64,000 nucleotides of DNA from Musa acuminata AAA Group (GCF_036884655.1 NC_088345.1:21480501-21544500); one strand, 5' to 3'; shown: positions 47,193 to 60,195, numbered from the stretch's first letter. A program made the numbers and translations. Notes: generated by a model from the sequence alone, not told the origin.

Positions 47193-48879
47193 TGTTGAAT
47201 ATCGGATTTTGATGATGAAGTCAATTGTCATTTGTTATCTAATCCATATATTGAGATAAGTGTGCAGGATTAACTACGATGAAAGAAAGACATATAATAG
47301 GAGTTGCACTGGAGTCAAGACTATGATCACGTTGGGAGTTCGAGAGTTCTACGGAAGTCCGGACGGTCGTTGGAGGTTCTACGGGAACAAATCCGAGAAG
47401 TCCAGGAGCTTGCCAAAGAAGCTCATCGGAACTCACCAAGTGGATCGTCGCAAGTCCAGGAGTTGGTCGGAAGTTCGCCAGAGCATCGCCGAAGGTTCGT
47501 CGGATGTTCGCCGGAAGAAGCGATTGACGCACCGGAGTAAGTTGCAGTAAATGTCTTAAGAAATATCATAGTTAGCATGTAGATTAAGTTAGGAATGGGA
47601 GGTGATCTCATTAACTTAATCTGGGGGCAATTGGACCCTCGATAGACCCAATTTGGGCCGAATGGATCAACCCATTCGGACCAGAATTCCTACTAGGCAG
47701 TGGCACCATCATGGTCGGTGGTGGCACTGCCCAAGAGATAGTCTCCCAGGAAAGCTAGGTGGTGCAACCGCCTAGGTTAGGCGGTGGCACCGCTTAGGCT
47801 TAGTCTCCGAGCGAGACTGGGCGGTGCAACCGCCCTAATCAGGTAGTGGCACCGCTTGGCTCAGTCTTCGAGCGAGACTGGGTGGTGCAACCGCCCCTGT
47901 CAGGCGGTGGCACCGCCCAGAGGCTCAGTCTCTGAGCTTCCAGGCGGTTGTACTGCCCCAGTCAGGAGGTAGTATCGCCAGGACCCCAGAAATCTGGGAA
48001 AAGACACTTTTGAGCTCTAAATTCAAACTAGTTTGGGGCCTATATAAATCCCACCCTTTCCTGGATGAAAGGGAAACCAAAGGCACCGAAAATCCAATCT
48101 TACTCTGTGATTTTTAGAGCTCAAAAATGTTGTAAAGGCTAGAAGTTCTCCTTCCTCTTTTCTTCCAAGTTTTGATCTTTCAAGAGAGGAGAGAAAAGTT
48201 TGTAAGGGTTGTCTCCTAAGCCCGTCAAAAGGAGTGAAAATGTAAAAGGGTGGTTGGCCTTCACCTATTGAAGGAAGGCCTCTAGTGGACATCGGTGACC
48301 TCGTCGATGGAGGAAGCCAAAAATGGATGTAGGTCACGATTGACCGAACCACTCTAAATCTCGGTTTGCATTTACTTTAAGCATATTATCTTTACTACAA
48401 ACCTCCTCAGTAGCTTACTGCCTTTTGCTCATTTATGAACGTGTTTCATAGTTAAGTATTTTTTGAATCGGCATTAAGACGGAAATCGATTTTATCGTAC
48501 GAACATCATATTTTAGTTTACGCTTACATTCTTATTTCCATCATAACTGCAAACTGCCTTTATATCTTTGCTTTAACTACATCTTGCTTGATCATAAGTT
48601 AAAGTGATTTACGAATCAGCTTTCATATCGAAATCGCTTTTATCATACGAATGTCGTATTCCAGTTTGCTATTACATTCTATTGTCTATCTTAAATTACA
48701 AACTACCTCTATATATTTGCTTTAACTGCATCTCGCTTGATCACAAGTTAAAGTGATTTACGAATCGGCTTTCTTACCAAAATCGCTTTTATCGTACGAA
48801 TGCAGTTTTAATCGTCGACAGTTTTTTGCTGCACTAATTCACCCCCCCCCCCCCCCTCTTTGTGCTCTTGATCCTAACA
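47193..48879 (+). repeat. 5' LTR of Sirevirus D (1687 bp)
   Basis: TGTTGAATATCGG to GATCCTAACA, followed at 48880 by ATTGGTATGAGAGC, a primer-binding site with one mismatch. Palindromes (GGCGGTGGCACCGC type) at 47690-47970, TATATAAAT at 48041, poly-C run near 48845. It is inserted in the RT region of gypsy G3. Confidence 0.87.
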
Positions 48880-48974
48880 ATTGGTATGAGAGCGGAGTTA
48901 ACTCTCAAACGGAGTAAAACCCAAGAGAGATGGCATACATCAGAACCCAAGAGGGCCACTCTATTACACGTCCA

Positions 48975-49412
48975 TGTTAGAACCCTTGCAGATTCTAAAC
49001 TTGGGGTTGATCTCTTTAGGAGATCGGCTTCCTTGGAACTCTATAGGGGTTCCTCCCTCCAAGTTGCTGCTCAAAGGCTGCAGAAAAGATTCATCTATTG
49101 CTTAAGAAAAGAGAAGGAATACATGGCTATTTATAGGGCTTCTAAACCCTAACTCCTAATAGGACTCCTACTTAAGACTCTTACTTCTAACCAACTCCTA
49201 ATAGGACTCCTACTCAAGACTCCTATTCTCTTACAACTTCTAATTCTTCTCTAAGAAAAAACCTCCTACATGAATGCCCCTCTCAATTAGGACCGTCCTA
49301 GCTAGAGTCCTAATAGAATGTCCCTCTCAATTAGGACTCTCCTAGCTAGAGTCCTAGCAGTTTTACATGAATGTCCCTTTCAATTAGGACTCTCCAAGCT
49401 AGAGTCCTAATA
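48975..49412 (-). repeat. 3' LTR of G2
   Basis: TGTTAGAACCC to GAGTCCTAATA (last CA changed to TA). Differs from the G1 LTR by small indels. Confidence 0.83.
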
Positions 49413-49429
49413 GACCCGCCCCGCCCTCT

Positions 49430-49737
49430 TCAAATCAGCCTTGTCCTCGAGGCTGATGATTCATGAATTCTGGGAATTTGATCTTTAAGTCATCATAGTT
49501 CTCCCAAGTGGCATCTTCTATTAGTAGGTTTGCCCACTGTATTAGCACTTCATTAGTGAGTTGTTATCGTCGAGTCATGATCCGTCGATCAATAATGGCA
49601 CTTGGCTTGGTCTGGAGTTCTCTTTCGGTAGTCATATTTGGTGGGTGGCTTTGGGCTGTCTCCAAGCACCTATTTAAAACTTTCGTTTGGCTGTTGGTTT
49701 ATGGGTGATATGTCATACTCCTTTTCAATTTAGTACC
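49430..49737 (-). pseudogene. G2 integrase relic and chromodomain
   Basis: Minus-strand reading shows the end of the integrase core (TYHPQTNSQTKVLNRCLE) joined to a chromodomain tail (NEVLIQWANL ... TWENYDDLKIKFPEF). Junctions match those in G1. An extra stop lies in the linker. Confidence 0.68.
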
Positions 49738-51174
49738 CTACATATGGAATAACTTTGTCCAAAATCTGCTCTTGAAGATGCAAGTAGAATTTGTCACAAG
49801 CATAATGCATCCCTTATAGCATAATTCATTTGAGTCCCGATTGTAATGAGCCACGAAGCTTGGTGCTTCCTCTATTTTTTTTTGTATCTTACTGGTCTCC
49901 GAATCTTCCTGCCATTCCATCTTAATATCCTCAAGGAAGTCACTGGTTGGAAGTAAAACGACCGAAAATTCAGCTTGCTCAGGTAGCTACGAAAGCGCAT
50001 CTGCAAGAATATTCTCTTTCTACCTTTTGTAAGTTATTTCATAATCAAATCCAAGAAGTTTTGTTACCCATTTTTGCTGCTCGGGGGAAGATATCTTCTG
50101 CTCCAAGAGATATTTTAGGCTTTTATGGTCGGTCTTGATTTGAAAGTATCGCCTGATCAAGTACGATCTCCACCTCGTTGCTGCGTGCACAATGGCGAGC
50201 ATCTCCTTATCATATGTTAACATGTTTTGATAGAGGGGAGACAATGTCTTGCTAATGTATGTGAGTGGTCGACCATCTTGCATGAGAACATCTCCCATTC
50301 TATCTCCAGATGCATCGGCCTTAATGATGAAGGGTCGGTTGAAATCTGGTAGCGCTAGCACCGGCGTCGTCGTTATGGCTGCCTTAAGTTTGTCGAAGGC
50401 AGTGGAGGCTCTATCCGACCATTGGAAGACATCTTTTTCCAGTAAGGAAGTAAGTGGTGCACTGATCTTTCCATAGTTTTTCACGAACTTACGGTAGTAG
50501 CCTATTAAACCCAAAAAGCCATGTAGTAATTTTATGTTTCTCGGGGTAGGCCAGTTTTGCATTGCTTCAATTTTGAAGGGGTCCACCATCACACCTTCCT
50601 CTGATATGATATGCCCAAGATATTTCACCTTTTTTTGAAGAAAGTAAAAATTCGTAGTGGTCGTTGTGTGTTCGAAAGACGGTTTTCGGTATGACTTCTT
50701 CATACACTCGTATTTGATAATACCCGGATCGAAGGTCCAGCTTTGTGAAGATTTGTGCTCCCTTTCATCTAGCAATTCATCTGCTATTGGAATAAGGTAT
50801 TTGTTCTTGATGGTTATGCAATTGAGAGCTCGGTAATCAACACATATTCGCCATGTTTCGTCCTTTTTGTGTACAAGTAGCACCGGTGAAAAGTAAAGGT
50901 TGCAACTTGGCCGAATAACTCCTGTTTCAAGCATCTCTTTTAAAATCCTTTCTATTTTATCATTCTAGAGATGTGGATACTAATATGGCTGAGCATTTGC
51001 TGGAGATTTGCCTGGAAGAATCGTTATACAATGATAATGCCGACGGGTAAGAGGTAGGTTGTGCGGTTCGTCAAATATATCTGAAAATTCAGCAAGCAAA
51101 GGAAGTAGATTTGGATCTTCAAATTTTGTTGGCTCTCCCTTAGTTTGCTGCTCAAGTTGTACCAAAAAGCCACT
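49738..51174 (-). pseudogene. G2 RT/RNase H segment with RT core deleted
   Basis: The 304-codon frame 50934-50020 shows [20 protein letters not shown], then the shifted [11 protein letters not shown] stretch, [14 protein letters not shown], and RNase H (FIIKADASGDRMG, LTYDKEMLAIVHA, IKTDHKSLKYLLEQ). Stops separate it from the segments at 50980-51165 and 49738-49920, all in one frame. No YxDD box exists. The deletion junction lies near 50645. Confidence 0.83.
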
Positions 51175-52671
51175 TCATGCTTTATGGAAAACCTTCTCCA
51201 TTTGTTGTGTGCAAATCGTCGTTACGTCGCCCTCACGTTTCCCATGCAATATCACCTGTTTCTCCTTACTATAAAATTTAATAATTAGTTGCATAAAATT
51301 CCAAGAAATATCACCTAATGTCATCAACCATTTAATTCTGAGTATGGCCTCATGATCATCAAGAGGGATGAGGAAGAAATATGCAATTATCTCTTGGTCC
51401 TGCAGCAATAGTTTCACCTGCGGGCACCTATGATCACACTTCAAAATTCGTCCGTTGGCGACCTTAACGATAAACCTGCTACAATTCTCAATAGGTAAGT
51501 TCATATGGATAGCAACCTTACTGTTTAGGAAGTTATTAGTGCTGCCCGTGTCGATGAGAACAGTGATCGGTTGTTGTTTGAGAAGGCCTTCAACTTTCAT
51601 CGTTTGCGGGTTTGAGTAGCCAGCTTGTGTATGTACCGTAACTTCAGTCGGTTGTGGCTCTTCTTCTGCATCTTCTTCTTCATGTTCAAGTCTCTCTTTT
51701 GGATATTCAATGACCTCTTCTTCTATCGGTTCAATCATAAGAAGTTCCCCTTTACTACAGCGATGCTCACGGCTCCATGGCTCATCACAATGCCAACATA
51801 ACCCCTTCGCATATCACTCCCGAAGCTCTTCTCTTGTTAACCTCTTTGGTGTAGGGACTTGGTCGACAGTAGAGGGGGCTAAGGGCTTCAATATTACTGG
51901 TTGAGGAGCGACCCTAGTCCTCCGAGCTTCATGGTTCAATTGCTCCTCTTGATGTCGTGTGAAAGTGATGGCTGCCATAAGCATATACGGTTGTCGCGCT
52001 TTAACTTCTCCTCGGATCTCCGGCTTCAAGCCCTCAATGAAGGTCCTCAATAGCTGTTTTTGAGACCAATCATGAGTTTGATTAGATAACCTTTCAAACC
52101 TAGTTTGGTACTCCTGAATGGTGGAGGTTTGTCGGATCTTTGCTAGTTGTTCGTCAATATTCTCGTAATCCATTGGTCTAAAGCGGATCAGCAGTCCTTC
52201 TTTGAATTGTCACCATGAAAGGACTCCATAAGTGTGTTCAAACCAGTCAAACCACTGTATGGCATCCCCTTCAAGATGTATAGCTGCAATTTTCACCATA
52301 GATGCATCCGTGGTTTTATGGTACCGAAAATATCGCTTCGCGTGCGAGATCCAACCAATTGGGTCTCCTTCTTCCTATCTAGGGAAGTCCACTCTCATGC
52401 ATGGATAGTTGAGGTTGATCATAGAGCTTCCCCTCTCTTGGAAGTCATATCTTCGGGCTTGGTGTGATTGGGCAAAGCTCTCTCCTTGATGTGATTTCTT
52501 CGGGCTTAGTGGTCGGCCCAATCTGAGTTCGGTAAAGAGCGTTCGAATCTTATCCTCCATTCGTACCTTGAAGGCTTCGAATTTAGCATTGATTACCTCC
52601 TCAGATGCCATAGTATGTGCCACCAAATCTGTGATGTTAAGATATCTCTTTTGTTGTCGGGTTAAAGGCAT
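51175..52671 (-). pseudogene. G2 gag and protease region with stop codons
   Basis: ATG at 52669-52671 (MPLTRQQKRYLNITDL). Gag domain, QTHDWSQKQLLRTFIEGLKP, zinc-knuckle region and protease [14 protein letters not shown] are visible. Stops: TAG near 52375, TGA 52210-52212 (codon 154, shared with G1 and G3), TGA at about 51814, TGA at 51175-51177. No frameshift is seen, and all offsets between open pieces are multiples of three. Confidence 0.82.
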
Positions 52672-53928
52672 GTATTGGTTGAGAGAGGTGATGGTCGAAA
52701 GGGTTGGTAGATCGATGGATGTAGGCTACAGTTTAGGCTTGTTTTGTGGCTAATTTGGGTGTAGTTTGAGGGTATGGTTTGGTGGAGTTTTAGGGCTGTA
52801 GATGAAAGTTTTGGATCTGTGGTAGATGGTAGCAAAGGTTTGATAGAAATAAGTGGAATTTGCAGCAAGTATGTGCTGTCTTGTAAGAGTAGAATTGTCG
52901 TCGAAGAAACAATAGATTCTTGATGTAATTTCTACCAAAAACTTGAGAGAATTGAGGAGGGAATTGATAGAAAAATCATAGTTTATATGACAGCAAGGAT
53001 GTCTAATTTAATCAAGAGAATTTTGGCAGTATAATAGCAAGAAAATTAGTGCAAGTTGCGATAGTAGAATTGTCGTCGAAAAATTTCAGCGGTTTACGAT
53101 AAAAATTTGCAGCAACACAAAATCGTTTTTAGAGATGAATTTCTCAATAGATCAATCACAGATGGAAGCTAAGATAATCTATGAAGTGTATAAAAAATTT
53201 CATTCAAAAAAGATTGCAAATAGATGGGTTAAGGCAACAATAAGCGGCTGAAACTTTCTGCAACACATATTTTTAAGTATAGCAGATTGGACGTAAAAGA
53301 TCAGTGGTTTATATTGAGAATTTTTTATGAAACCAAAGGAAAATCTACTTTTAGGATGTGTCAAAGCTATCATAAAAATTTCGTAGAGATTTGGATAGAA
53401 ACAACATAGTATCAAGATCAAACAATCAGTACTATGCGGCTGAAATTTTACAGTGCAGATTTTCAAGCATAGCAGATTAGAAGTAAAATATCAATGGTTT
53501 ATATTGAGAATTTTTTGACAAAACCTAAGGAAATCAGCTATTAGGGAATGTCAAAGATGTCATTAAAATTTTGTAGAGATTTGGATAGAAAAAACACAAT
53601 AGTAAGATCAAACAGACGGTTCTATACGGTTGAAATTCTGCAATGTATCTTTCGTCGCAGAGATGAAAACTTTATGACAAAAAGTTTATGCAGAAATATA
53701 GGAATAATTTTTTTGGGATTTTCAAATAAGGATAACTAAATTGCAGCAGCAGTAAGGTAGAAAACGAGAACCTGTTGCAATTCATGGGGATATCAAAGGA
53801 TGATCCGTGGTGGTGGAGATGACGGCAGAATTTGGCAACGATCTCTTAAACATTTATGGGAATTGCTTTGGGCGGTTGTGGAGGGTTGATGGATGGCTGT
53901 GGAAGGGTAGCGAGATGCCAAGAATGTT

Positions 53929-53940
53929 GCTCTGATACCA
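53929..53940 (-). other. Primer-binding site of G2
   Basis: GCTCTGATACCA on the plus strand, two bases from the LTR, as in G1. Confidence 0.9.
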
Positions 53941-53942
53941 GG

Positions 53943-54380
53943 TGTTAGAACCCTTGCAGATTCTAAACTTGGGGTTGATCTCTTTAGGGGATCGGCCTCC
54001 TTGGAACTCTATAGGGGTTCCTCCCTCCAAGTTGCTACTCAAAGGCTGCAGAAAAGATTCATCTATTGCTTAAAAAAAGAGAAGGAATACATGACTATTT
54101 ATAGGGCTTCTAATCCCTAACTCCTAATGGGACTCATACTTAAGACTCTTACTTCTAATCAACTCCTAATAGGACTCCTACTCAAGACTCCTATTCCCTT
54201 ACAACTCCTAATTTTTCTCTAAGAAAAAACCTCCTACATGAATGCCCCTCTCAATTAGGACTCTCCTAGCTAGAGTCCTAATAGAATGTCCCTCTCAATT
54301 AGGACTCTCCTAGCTAGAGTCCTAATGGTTTTACATGAATGTCCCTCTCAATTAGGACTCTCAAAGCTAGAGTCCTAACA
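53943..54380 (-). repeat. 5' LTR of G2 (438 bp)
   Basis: TGTTAGAACCC to GAGTCCTAACA, followed by the TSD copy GTCCA. Confidence 0.88.
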
Positions 54381-54385
54381 GTCCA

Positions 54386-55880
54386 CCCATGTTCAATGGG
54401 ATGGACTACACTTATTGGAAGACCCGAATGAGGATCTTCCTTATTTCAATGGATTTTGAACTTTGGAATCTTGTCGAAAATGGATTTTTGAAGTCTTCTC
54501 TTTCAATGATCGATTGGAATGAATTGGAGAAGAAGACTTTCACTCTTAATGCAAAGGCTATGAATGCCTTATTTTATGCGCTTGATAAAAATACGTTTAA
54601 TCGTGTTTTGGTTTGTGAAACCGTGTTTGATATTTGGCATACACTCGAAGTGACTCACAAAGACACAAGTAGAGTGAAAGAGTCAAAAATCAATCTTTTG
54701 ATACATTCTTTTGAACTTTTCCGAATGAAATCGAGTGAGACTATTGGCAACATGTACACCCGTTTCACGGATGTCGTCAATGGTCTAAAAGGACTCGGCA
54801 AAGGTTTTTCGGATTTTGAGCTCGTAAAAAAAATTCTAAGATCATTTCCTAAGAGTTGGAACCCTAAAGTCACTGCTATTCAAGAGGCTAAAGATTTAAA
54901 CAACTTCCCTCTTGAAGAACTAATCGGGTCATTAATGACCTATGAAATGACTTGCAAGGCTCATGAAAAGCAAGAAGACATCTTTCCAAAGAACAAGAAG
55001 GATATGACACTTATAACTTTAGATGACCACTTGAAAGAAAACTCAAGTGATGAGGACTGTGACGATGACTTGGCACTTCTAACAAGGAAATTCAAAAAAT
55101 TCATTAAGAGAAACAAGTTTAAAAGTAACACAAAAAATAAACTTGAACTAAAAAAGAACCAAGTTATTTGCTATGAGTGCAAAAAGTCGGGACACTACAA
55201 AAGTGATTGTCCCCAAGCCAAGAAGAGAATATAAAAAAAGGAGCTCAAAGTAATGTGGGATGACTCGAGCGCATCTGAAGAAGACGAGTCCAACACTGAG
55301 CAAGTTGCTCATTACGCCTTAATGGCTATCGGAGACGAGGTAACAAATTTAATTGATGCAGATTTATCATTTGATGAATTATTAAATGCCTTCCATGACT
55401 TATTTGATGAATGCAAAACAATTAGTAGAAAATTTTGATAAATTAAAAACTGAATATCATGATAGTTTAGCTCAATGTGAAAAATGCCATGATCTAGAAA
55501 CTCTCCAAAAGGAAAAATTGCTACTTAAGGACACCTTGAGGAAATTCGAGGCTGGTAGTAAGTCTTTAAACATGATCCTTGTAAACAAGGGTCACGTTCC
55601 CAAAAGAAGTGGAATCGGATTTGTGAGAAGTCCTCACCAAAATCCAACCATCTTCATAAAAGGCTCTATCTTACATGTTCAGCACCAAAGCAAATGCAAC
55701 TTTTGTTGCAAACATGGACATAAAATGTATCATTGTCCATTCAAGAAAATTAGCCCGAACAAACTGATTTGGGTTCCTAAAGGAACCATGATAAACTCTA
55801 TGCAACATAATAAACAATGTAGATCAGCTTTTGAGGCACCCAAAAGTAAATGGGTACCTAAAAATTATCCTTTCTTGTAG
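54386..55880 (+). pseudogene. Sirevirus D gag, inactivated
   Basis: Continues from 48930-48974 after G2. Capsid-like block MFNGMDYTYWKTRMRIFL, zinc knuckle 1 CYECKKSGHYKSDC (intact CX2CX4HX4C), stop TAA 55232-55234, a deletion near 55432 in the coiled-coil part that shifts the frame, zinc knuckle 2 CNFCCKHGHKMYHC, then the conserved UAG 55878-55880 after KNYPFL. Confidence 0.85.
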
Positions 55881-58655
55881 AGACATACACCATCACAAGG
55901 TAGGAGCGAGAGATGGTATCTTGATAGTAGATGCTCAAGGCATATGACCGGAGATCCATCTCAATTCTTTAAGCTCACTAGCGACAAAGGCTATGTCACC
56001 TTCGGAGATAACAACAATGGTAAAATTATTGGCAAAGGAACCATAGGTAACAAATCTAACTTCTTTGTTGATGGTTTAAAACATAACCTCTTGAGCATTA
56101 GTCAATTATGTGATAAAGGATATATTGTCAAATTCGAATCTAATGCTTGCATCATTGAAAAATCACATAAAAACACATCTATGATTGCTTTAAAATAGAA
56201 TAACGTATACACCATTGACATCAATGATCTTTGCAATGAAATGTGTTTCTCGGTTTTGAATGAAGATGCTTGGCTTTGACTTAGGAGATTAGGTCATGAT
56301 AGCATGAAACTAATCACTCAAATATCGTCCAAAGAACTTGTACGAGGAATTCCTCATATCAAGTTCATCAAAAATAATGTGTGTGATGCTTGTCAATTAG
56401 GAAAACAAATTAAAAGTAGTTTCAAATCTAAGAAGCACCTCTGGGCCCTTACAATTAATCCATATGGACTTGTTCAGACCAATCCCTACATCAAGCTTAG
56501 GAGGTAGCAAATACGCCTTCGTCATTGTAGACGATTATAGTAGATACACATGGACTTATTTCTTGATACACAAAAATTAATGCTTTAGATATTTCACTAA
56601 GTTTTGTAAACTTGTTCAAAATGAAAAGGGTTTTATGATTTCATCAATTCGAAGTGATCACGGTGGTGAATTTCAAAACCGTGATTTCCAAGAATTTTGG
56701 GAATCTTATTGATACAACCACAACTTCTCTACTCCAAGAAATCCTCAACAAAATGGAGTAGTAGAAAGAAAGAATAGAAATTTACAAGAAATGACAAGAA
56801 CCATGTTGAATGAACATAGCCTAACCAAATATTTTTAGGTCGAAGCCATAAACACTGCATGCTATATTTTGAATAGAGTTCTAGTAAGACCCTTACTTAC
56901 CAAAACTCCCTATGAGTTGTGGAATAATAAAAAACCTAATATTTTATATTTTAAAGTTTTTGGGTGTAAGTGTTTTATCTTGAATGAAAAAGATGCCTTA
57001 GGAAAATTTGATATTAAATCCGATGAAGGAATTTTTTTTTGTTATTCTTCGGTTTCTAAAGCTTTTCATATCATCAATAAAAGAACTTTAATTATAGAAG
57101 AATCCATTCATGTTGTTTTCAATGAGATTTCTGAAATCAAGAAAAATGATTTTAATGATGATGTTAATTTCGATTCTTTGAATTTAAATGAAACCCCTTC
57201 TCGAACTAGCAACTTGGATGCATCCACTTCCGAAACATCCTTACCCATGGATTGGAAGTATGTAGATGCTCATCCTAAGGAGTTAATCCTAGGAGACACA
57301 TCTAAGGGGGTTCAAACACGTTCTTCTATTAAAAATCTTTGTGCCAACGCCGCTTTTCTCTCCCAAATTGAACCTAAATGTATTGACGAAGCCATAAAAG
57401 ATGATTCATGGATTATCGCAATGCAAGATGAGTTAAATCAATTTGAGAGAAATGCGGTGTGGAAGCTTGTTCCTAGGCCAAATGACCATTTAGTTATTGG
57501 TACTAAATGGGTCTTTAGAAATAAGCAAGAGGAATATGATATCGTGGTTAGAAACAAAGCTAGATTAGTGGCCAAAGGTTTCAACCAAGAAGAAGGTATC
57601 GATTACGAAGAAACCTTCGCTCCTGTGGCTAGATTAGAAGCCATAAGGATGCTTCTTGCCTATGCTAGTAATAATAATTTTAAGTTGTATCAAATGGATG
57701 TTAAAAGCACTTTTCTTAATGGCTTTATTTCTGAAGAAGTTTATGTTGAACAATCTCCCGGATTTGAAAATAATAGCCTCCCTAATCATGTATTTAAATT
57801 AACTAACGCTCTCTATGATTTAAAACAAGCCCCAAGGGCTTGGTATTATAAACTTAGTACTTTTCTTATTGAAAATAATTTCATAAAAGGCAAGGTCGAT
57901 ACTACATTGTTTATCAAGAATTTTGAAAATAATTTTCTCATTGTTCAGATTTATGTTGATGATATTATCTTCGGTTCTACGAATGAATCTCTTTGTGAAT
58001 CTTTTGCTAAAATCATGAGTCTCGAATTTGAAATGAGTTTGATGGAAGAATTAACCATTTTCTTAGGCTTCCAAATTAAGCAACTAAGCAATGACATCTT
58101 TATTAGTCAAACTAAATATGCTTTAGATCTGCTGAAAATATTTAATATGGATAGCTCAAAAGCTATTAACACTCCTATAAGCACCTCCACTAAGTTAGAA
58201 GTTGATGAAAGTGGAGAAAGCTTCGATAAAAAAACTTATAGGGGTATGATAGGAAGTTTACTTTACCTCACTACAACTAGACCAGACATCATATTTAGTG
58301 TAGGACTTTGTGCTAGGTTTCAATCGAATCCTAAGATATCTCATCTCAAAGCAGTTAAAAGAATACTTAGATATCTTAAAGGTACCACAAATCTAGGATT
58401 ATGGTATCCAAAATTCAAGAATTTTGAGTTAATTGCTTATGCTGATGTGGATTTTGCTAGGTGTAGACTAGATAGAAAAAGCACATTAGGAATATGTCAA
58501 TTTTTTAGACATTTCCTTGTTTCCTGGTCATCTAAGAAACAAAACTCGGTTGCACTATCAATAACCGAAGCTGAGTATATTGCAGCTAGTGCATGCTGTG
58601 CACAAGTTATGTGGATGAAAAACACCTTAGAAGATTAAAAAGTCCATCTTAAAAA
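55881..58655 (+). pseudogene. Sirevirus D pol, inactivated and 3'-truncated
   Basis: Same frame as the gag end. Protease region WYLDSRCSRHMTGD (Gly of the DSG motif replaced by Arg), stops TAG 56196-56198 and TGA 56277-56279, then a damaged integrase (frameshift near 56445, stops to 56840). From 56869 a 589-codon frame holds the integrase end, RT ([16 protein letters not shown] block, catalytic YVDD near 57950) and RNase H up to WMKNTLED, where TAT became TAA (58636-58638). It is cut by LTR E at 58656. Confidence 0.86.
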
Positions 58656-60145
58656 TGTTGAATCTCGGATTTTGATGATGAAGTCAATTGTCATTTGTTG
58701 TCTAATGTATGTGTTGAGATAAGTGTGCAGGATTGACTATAATGAAAGTAAGACATGCAACAGGAGTTGCGTCGGAGTCATGACAATGATCACGTTGGGA
58801 GTTCGAGAGCTCGACGGAAGTTCGGACAGTCGTCGGAGGTTTTGCGAGAACAAATCCGAGAAGTCCAGAAGCTTGCCAAAGGAGCTCATCGGAACTTGCC
58901 AAGTGGATCATTGCAAGTCCAGGAGTTTGCCGGAAGTCCGCAGCAGCATCATCGAGGGTTCGTCGGATGATCGACGGAAGTTCACCGGAAACTCGCCGGA
59001 AGAAGCGATTGACGCACCGGAGCAAGCTGCAGAATTTGTCTTAGGAAATAATCGTAGTTAACACATTGATTAAGTTAGAAATGGGAGGTGATCCCATTAG
59101 CTTAATCTTGGGGCAATTGGGCCCCTGAATAACTCAAATTGGGCCGAATGGATCAACCCATTCGGACCCAGGTTACTGTGGGAGGTGCAACCGCCCAGGC
59201 AGGGAGGTAGCACCGCCTAGGCTATGTCTCCCAGCGAGACTGGGCGGTGCAACCGCCCCAGCCAAGAGGTGGCACCGCCCCGGGCTCAGTCTCCAAGCGA
59301 GACTGGGCGGTGCAACCTCTTCTGTCAAGAGGTAGCACCGCCAGAGCTCAAGTTTCGAGCTTTGCCAAGAGGTGCAACCTCTCTAGTCAGGCGGTGCAAC
59401 CGCCTGAGCTCGGTCTTCGAGCTCTGGCAGAGAGGTGCAACCGCCCCTGACAGAGGTGGCACTACCTAGAGGCTCAATCTTCGAGCTCTGCCAGGCGGTG
59501 CAACCGCCCCAGTCAGGAGGTGCAACCGCCTGATCCCGGAATTCTGGGAATTGACAGATTTGAGCTCAAAATTTGAACTGGGTTGGGGCCTATAAATAAC
59601 CCACCCATTCAGCACTGAAAGCAGACAACACACACTATAAATCTCGGTTTGCATTTCCCTTGAGCATTTTACCTTTACTGTAAACTTTTCAATAGCTTAC
59701 TGCCCTCTGCGATTTTACGAACGAGTTTCAAGGTTCAGACGTAAATCTGTGTTTAGACGTAAATCTACGTTTAGACGTAAATCTGCTTTTTTGCATGATG
59801 ATCTTATTGCAGATTGCATTTACGTTTTGAGCTGTACAATAGCAGCACACTGCCTTTATACTTCTGCTTAAACTGCATCTTATCTAATCAAGTGATTTAT
59901 GAATCAACACTTAGACGTAAATATGTTTCTTCGTACGAACGTCGGATTTCAGTTTGCGCCGATATTCTGGTTTTCATCATAGCTGCAAACTGCCTGCATA
60001 GATTGACTATAACCTTGCTTAGTATCAACTTTCATACAGAGTTGTCTTTATCGTTCAAACGCAGCTTTCGGTTTTAATCGCAGAAAGTTTTCCGCTGCAC
60101 TAATTCACCCCCCCCCTCCCCTTCTTAGTGCTCTCGATCCTAACA
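58656..60145 (+). repeat. 5' LTR of Sirevirus E (1490 bp)
   Basis: TGTTGAATCTCGG to CGATCCTAACA. Palindromes at 59185-59530, TATAAATA at 59591-59598, poly-C near 60108. The primer-binding site TGGTATCAGAGC follows at 60148-60159. It is inserted in the pol of element D. Confidence 0.88.
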
Positions 60146-60147
60146 AT

Positions 60148-60159
60148 TGGTATCAGAGC
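60148..60159 (+). other. Primer-binding site of Sirevirus E
   Basis: TGGTATCAGAGC, three bases after the LTR (60146 to 60147 are AT), perfectly complementary to initiator tRNA-Met. Confidence 0.92.
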
Positions 60160-60195
60160 CCGGTTAACTCTCAAACAGATTAAAACCCAAGAGAT

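Larger units (their letters stand above)
48975..54380 (-). mobile_element. Ty3/gypsy chromovirus-type element G2, defective, TSD GTCCA
   Basis: A 5406-bp minus-strand element flanked by GTCCA (48970-48974 and 54381-54385). 5' LTR 53943-54380, primer-binding site 53929-53940, leader to 52672, gag and protease 52671-51175, RT/RNase H 51165-49738, integrase relic and chromodomain to about 49430, 3' LTR 48975-49412. Same structure, frame and deletions as G1, but a separate insertion. Confidence 0.9.
48880..58655 (+). mobile_element. Sirevirus D internal region, interrupted by gypsy G2 and cut by Sirevirus E
   Basis: Primer-binding site at 48880, gag ATG at 48930-48932, then gypsy G2 (48975-54380) splits the gag after 15 codons. 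Coding resumes at 54386 in the same frame and continues through pol until 58655, where the Sirevirus E LTR begins. The end of RNase H and the 3' LTR of D are outside or lost. Confidence 0.85.

Noticed and set aside
3261..60159. tRNA gene pieces at the many TGGTATCAGAGC sites
   Set aside because: They are retroelement primer-binding sites of 12-15 bases next to LTR ends. No cloverleaf is present.
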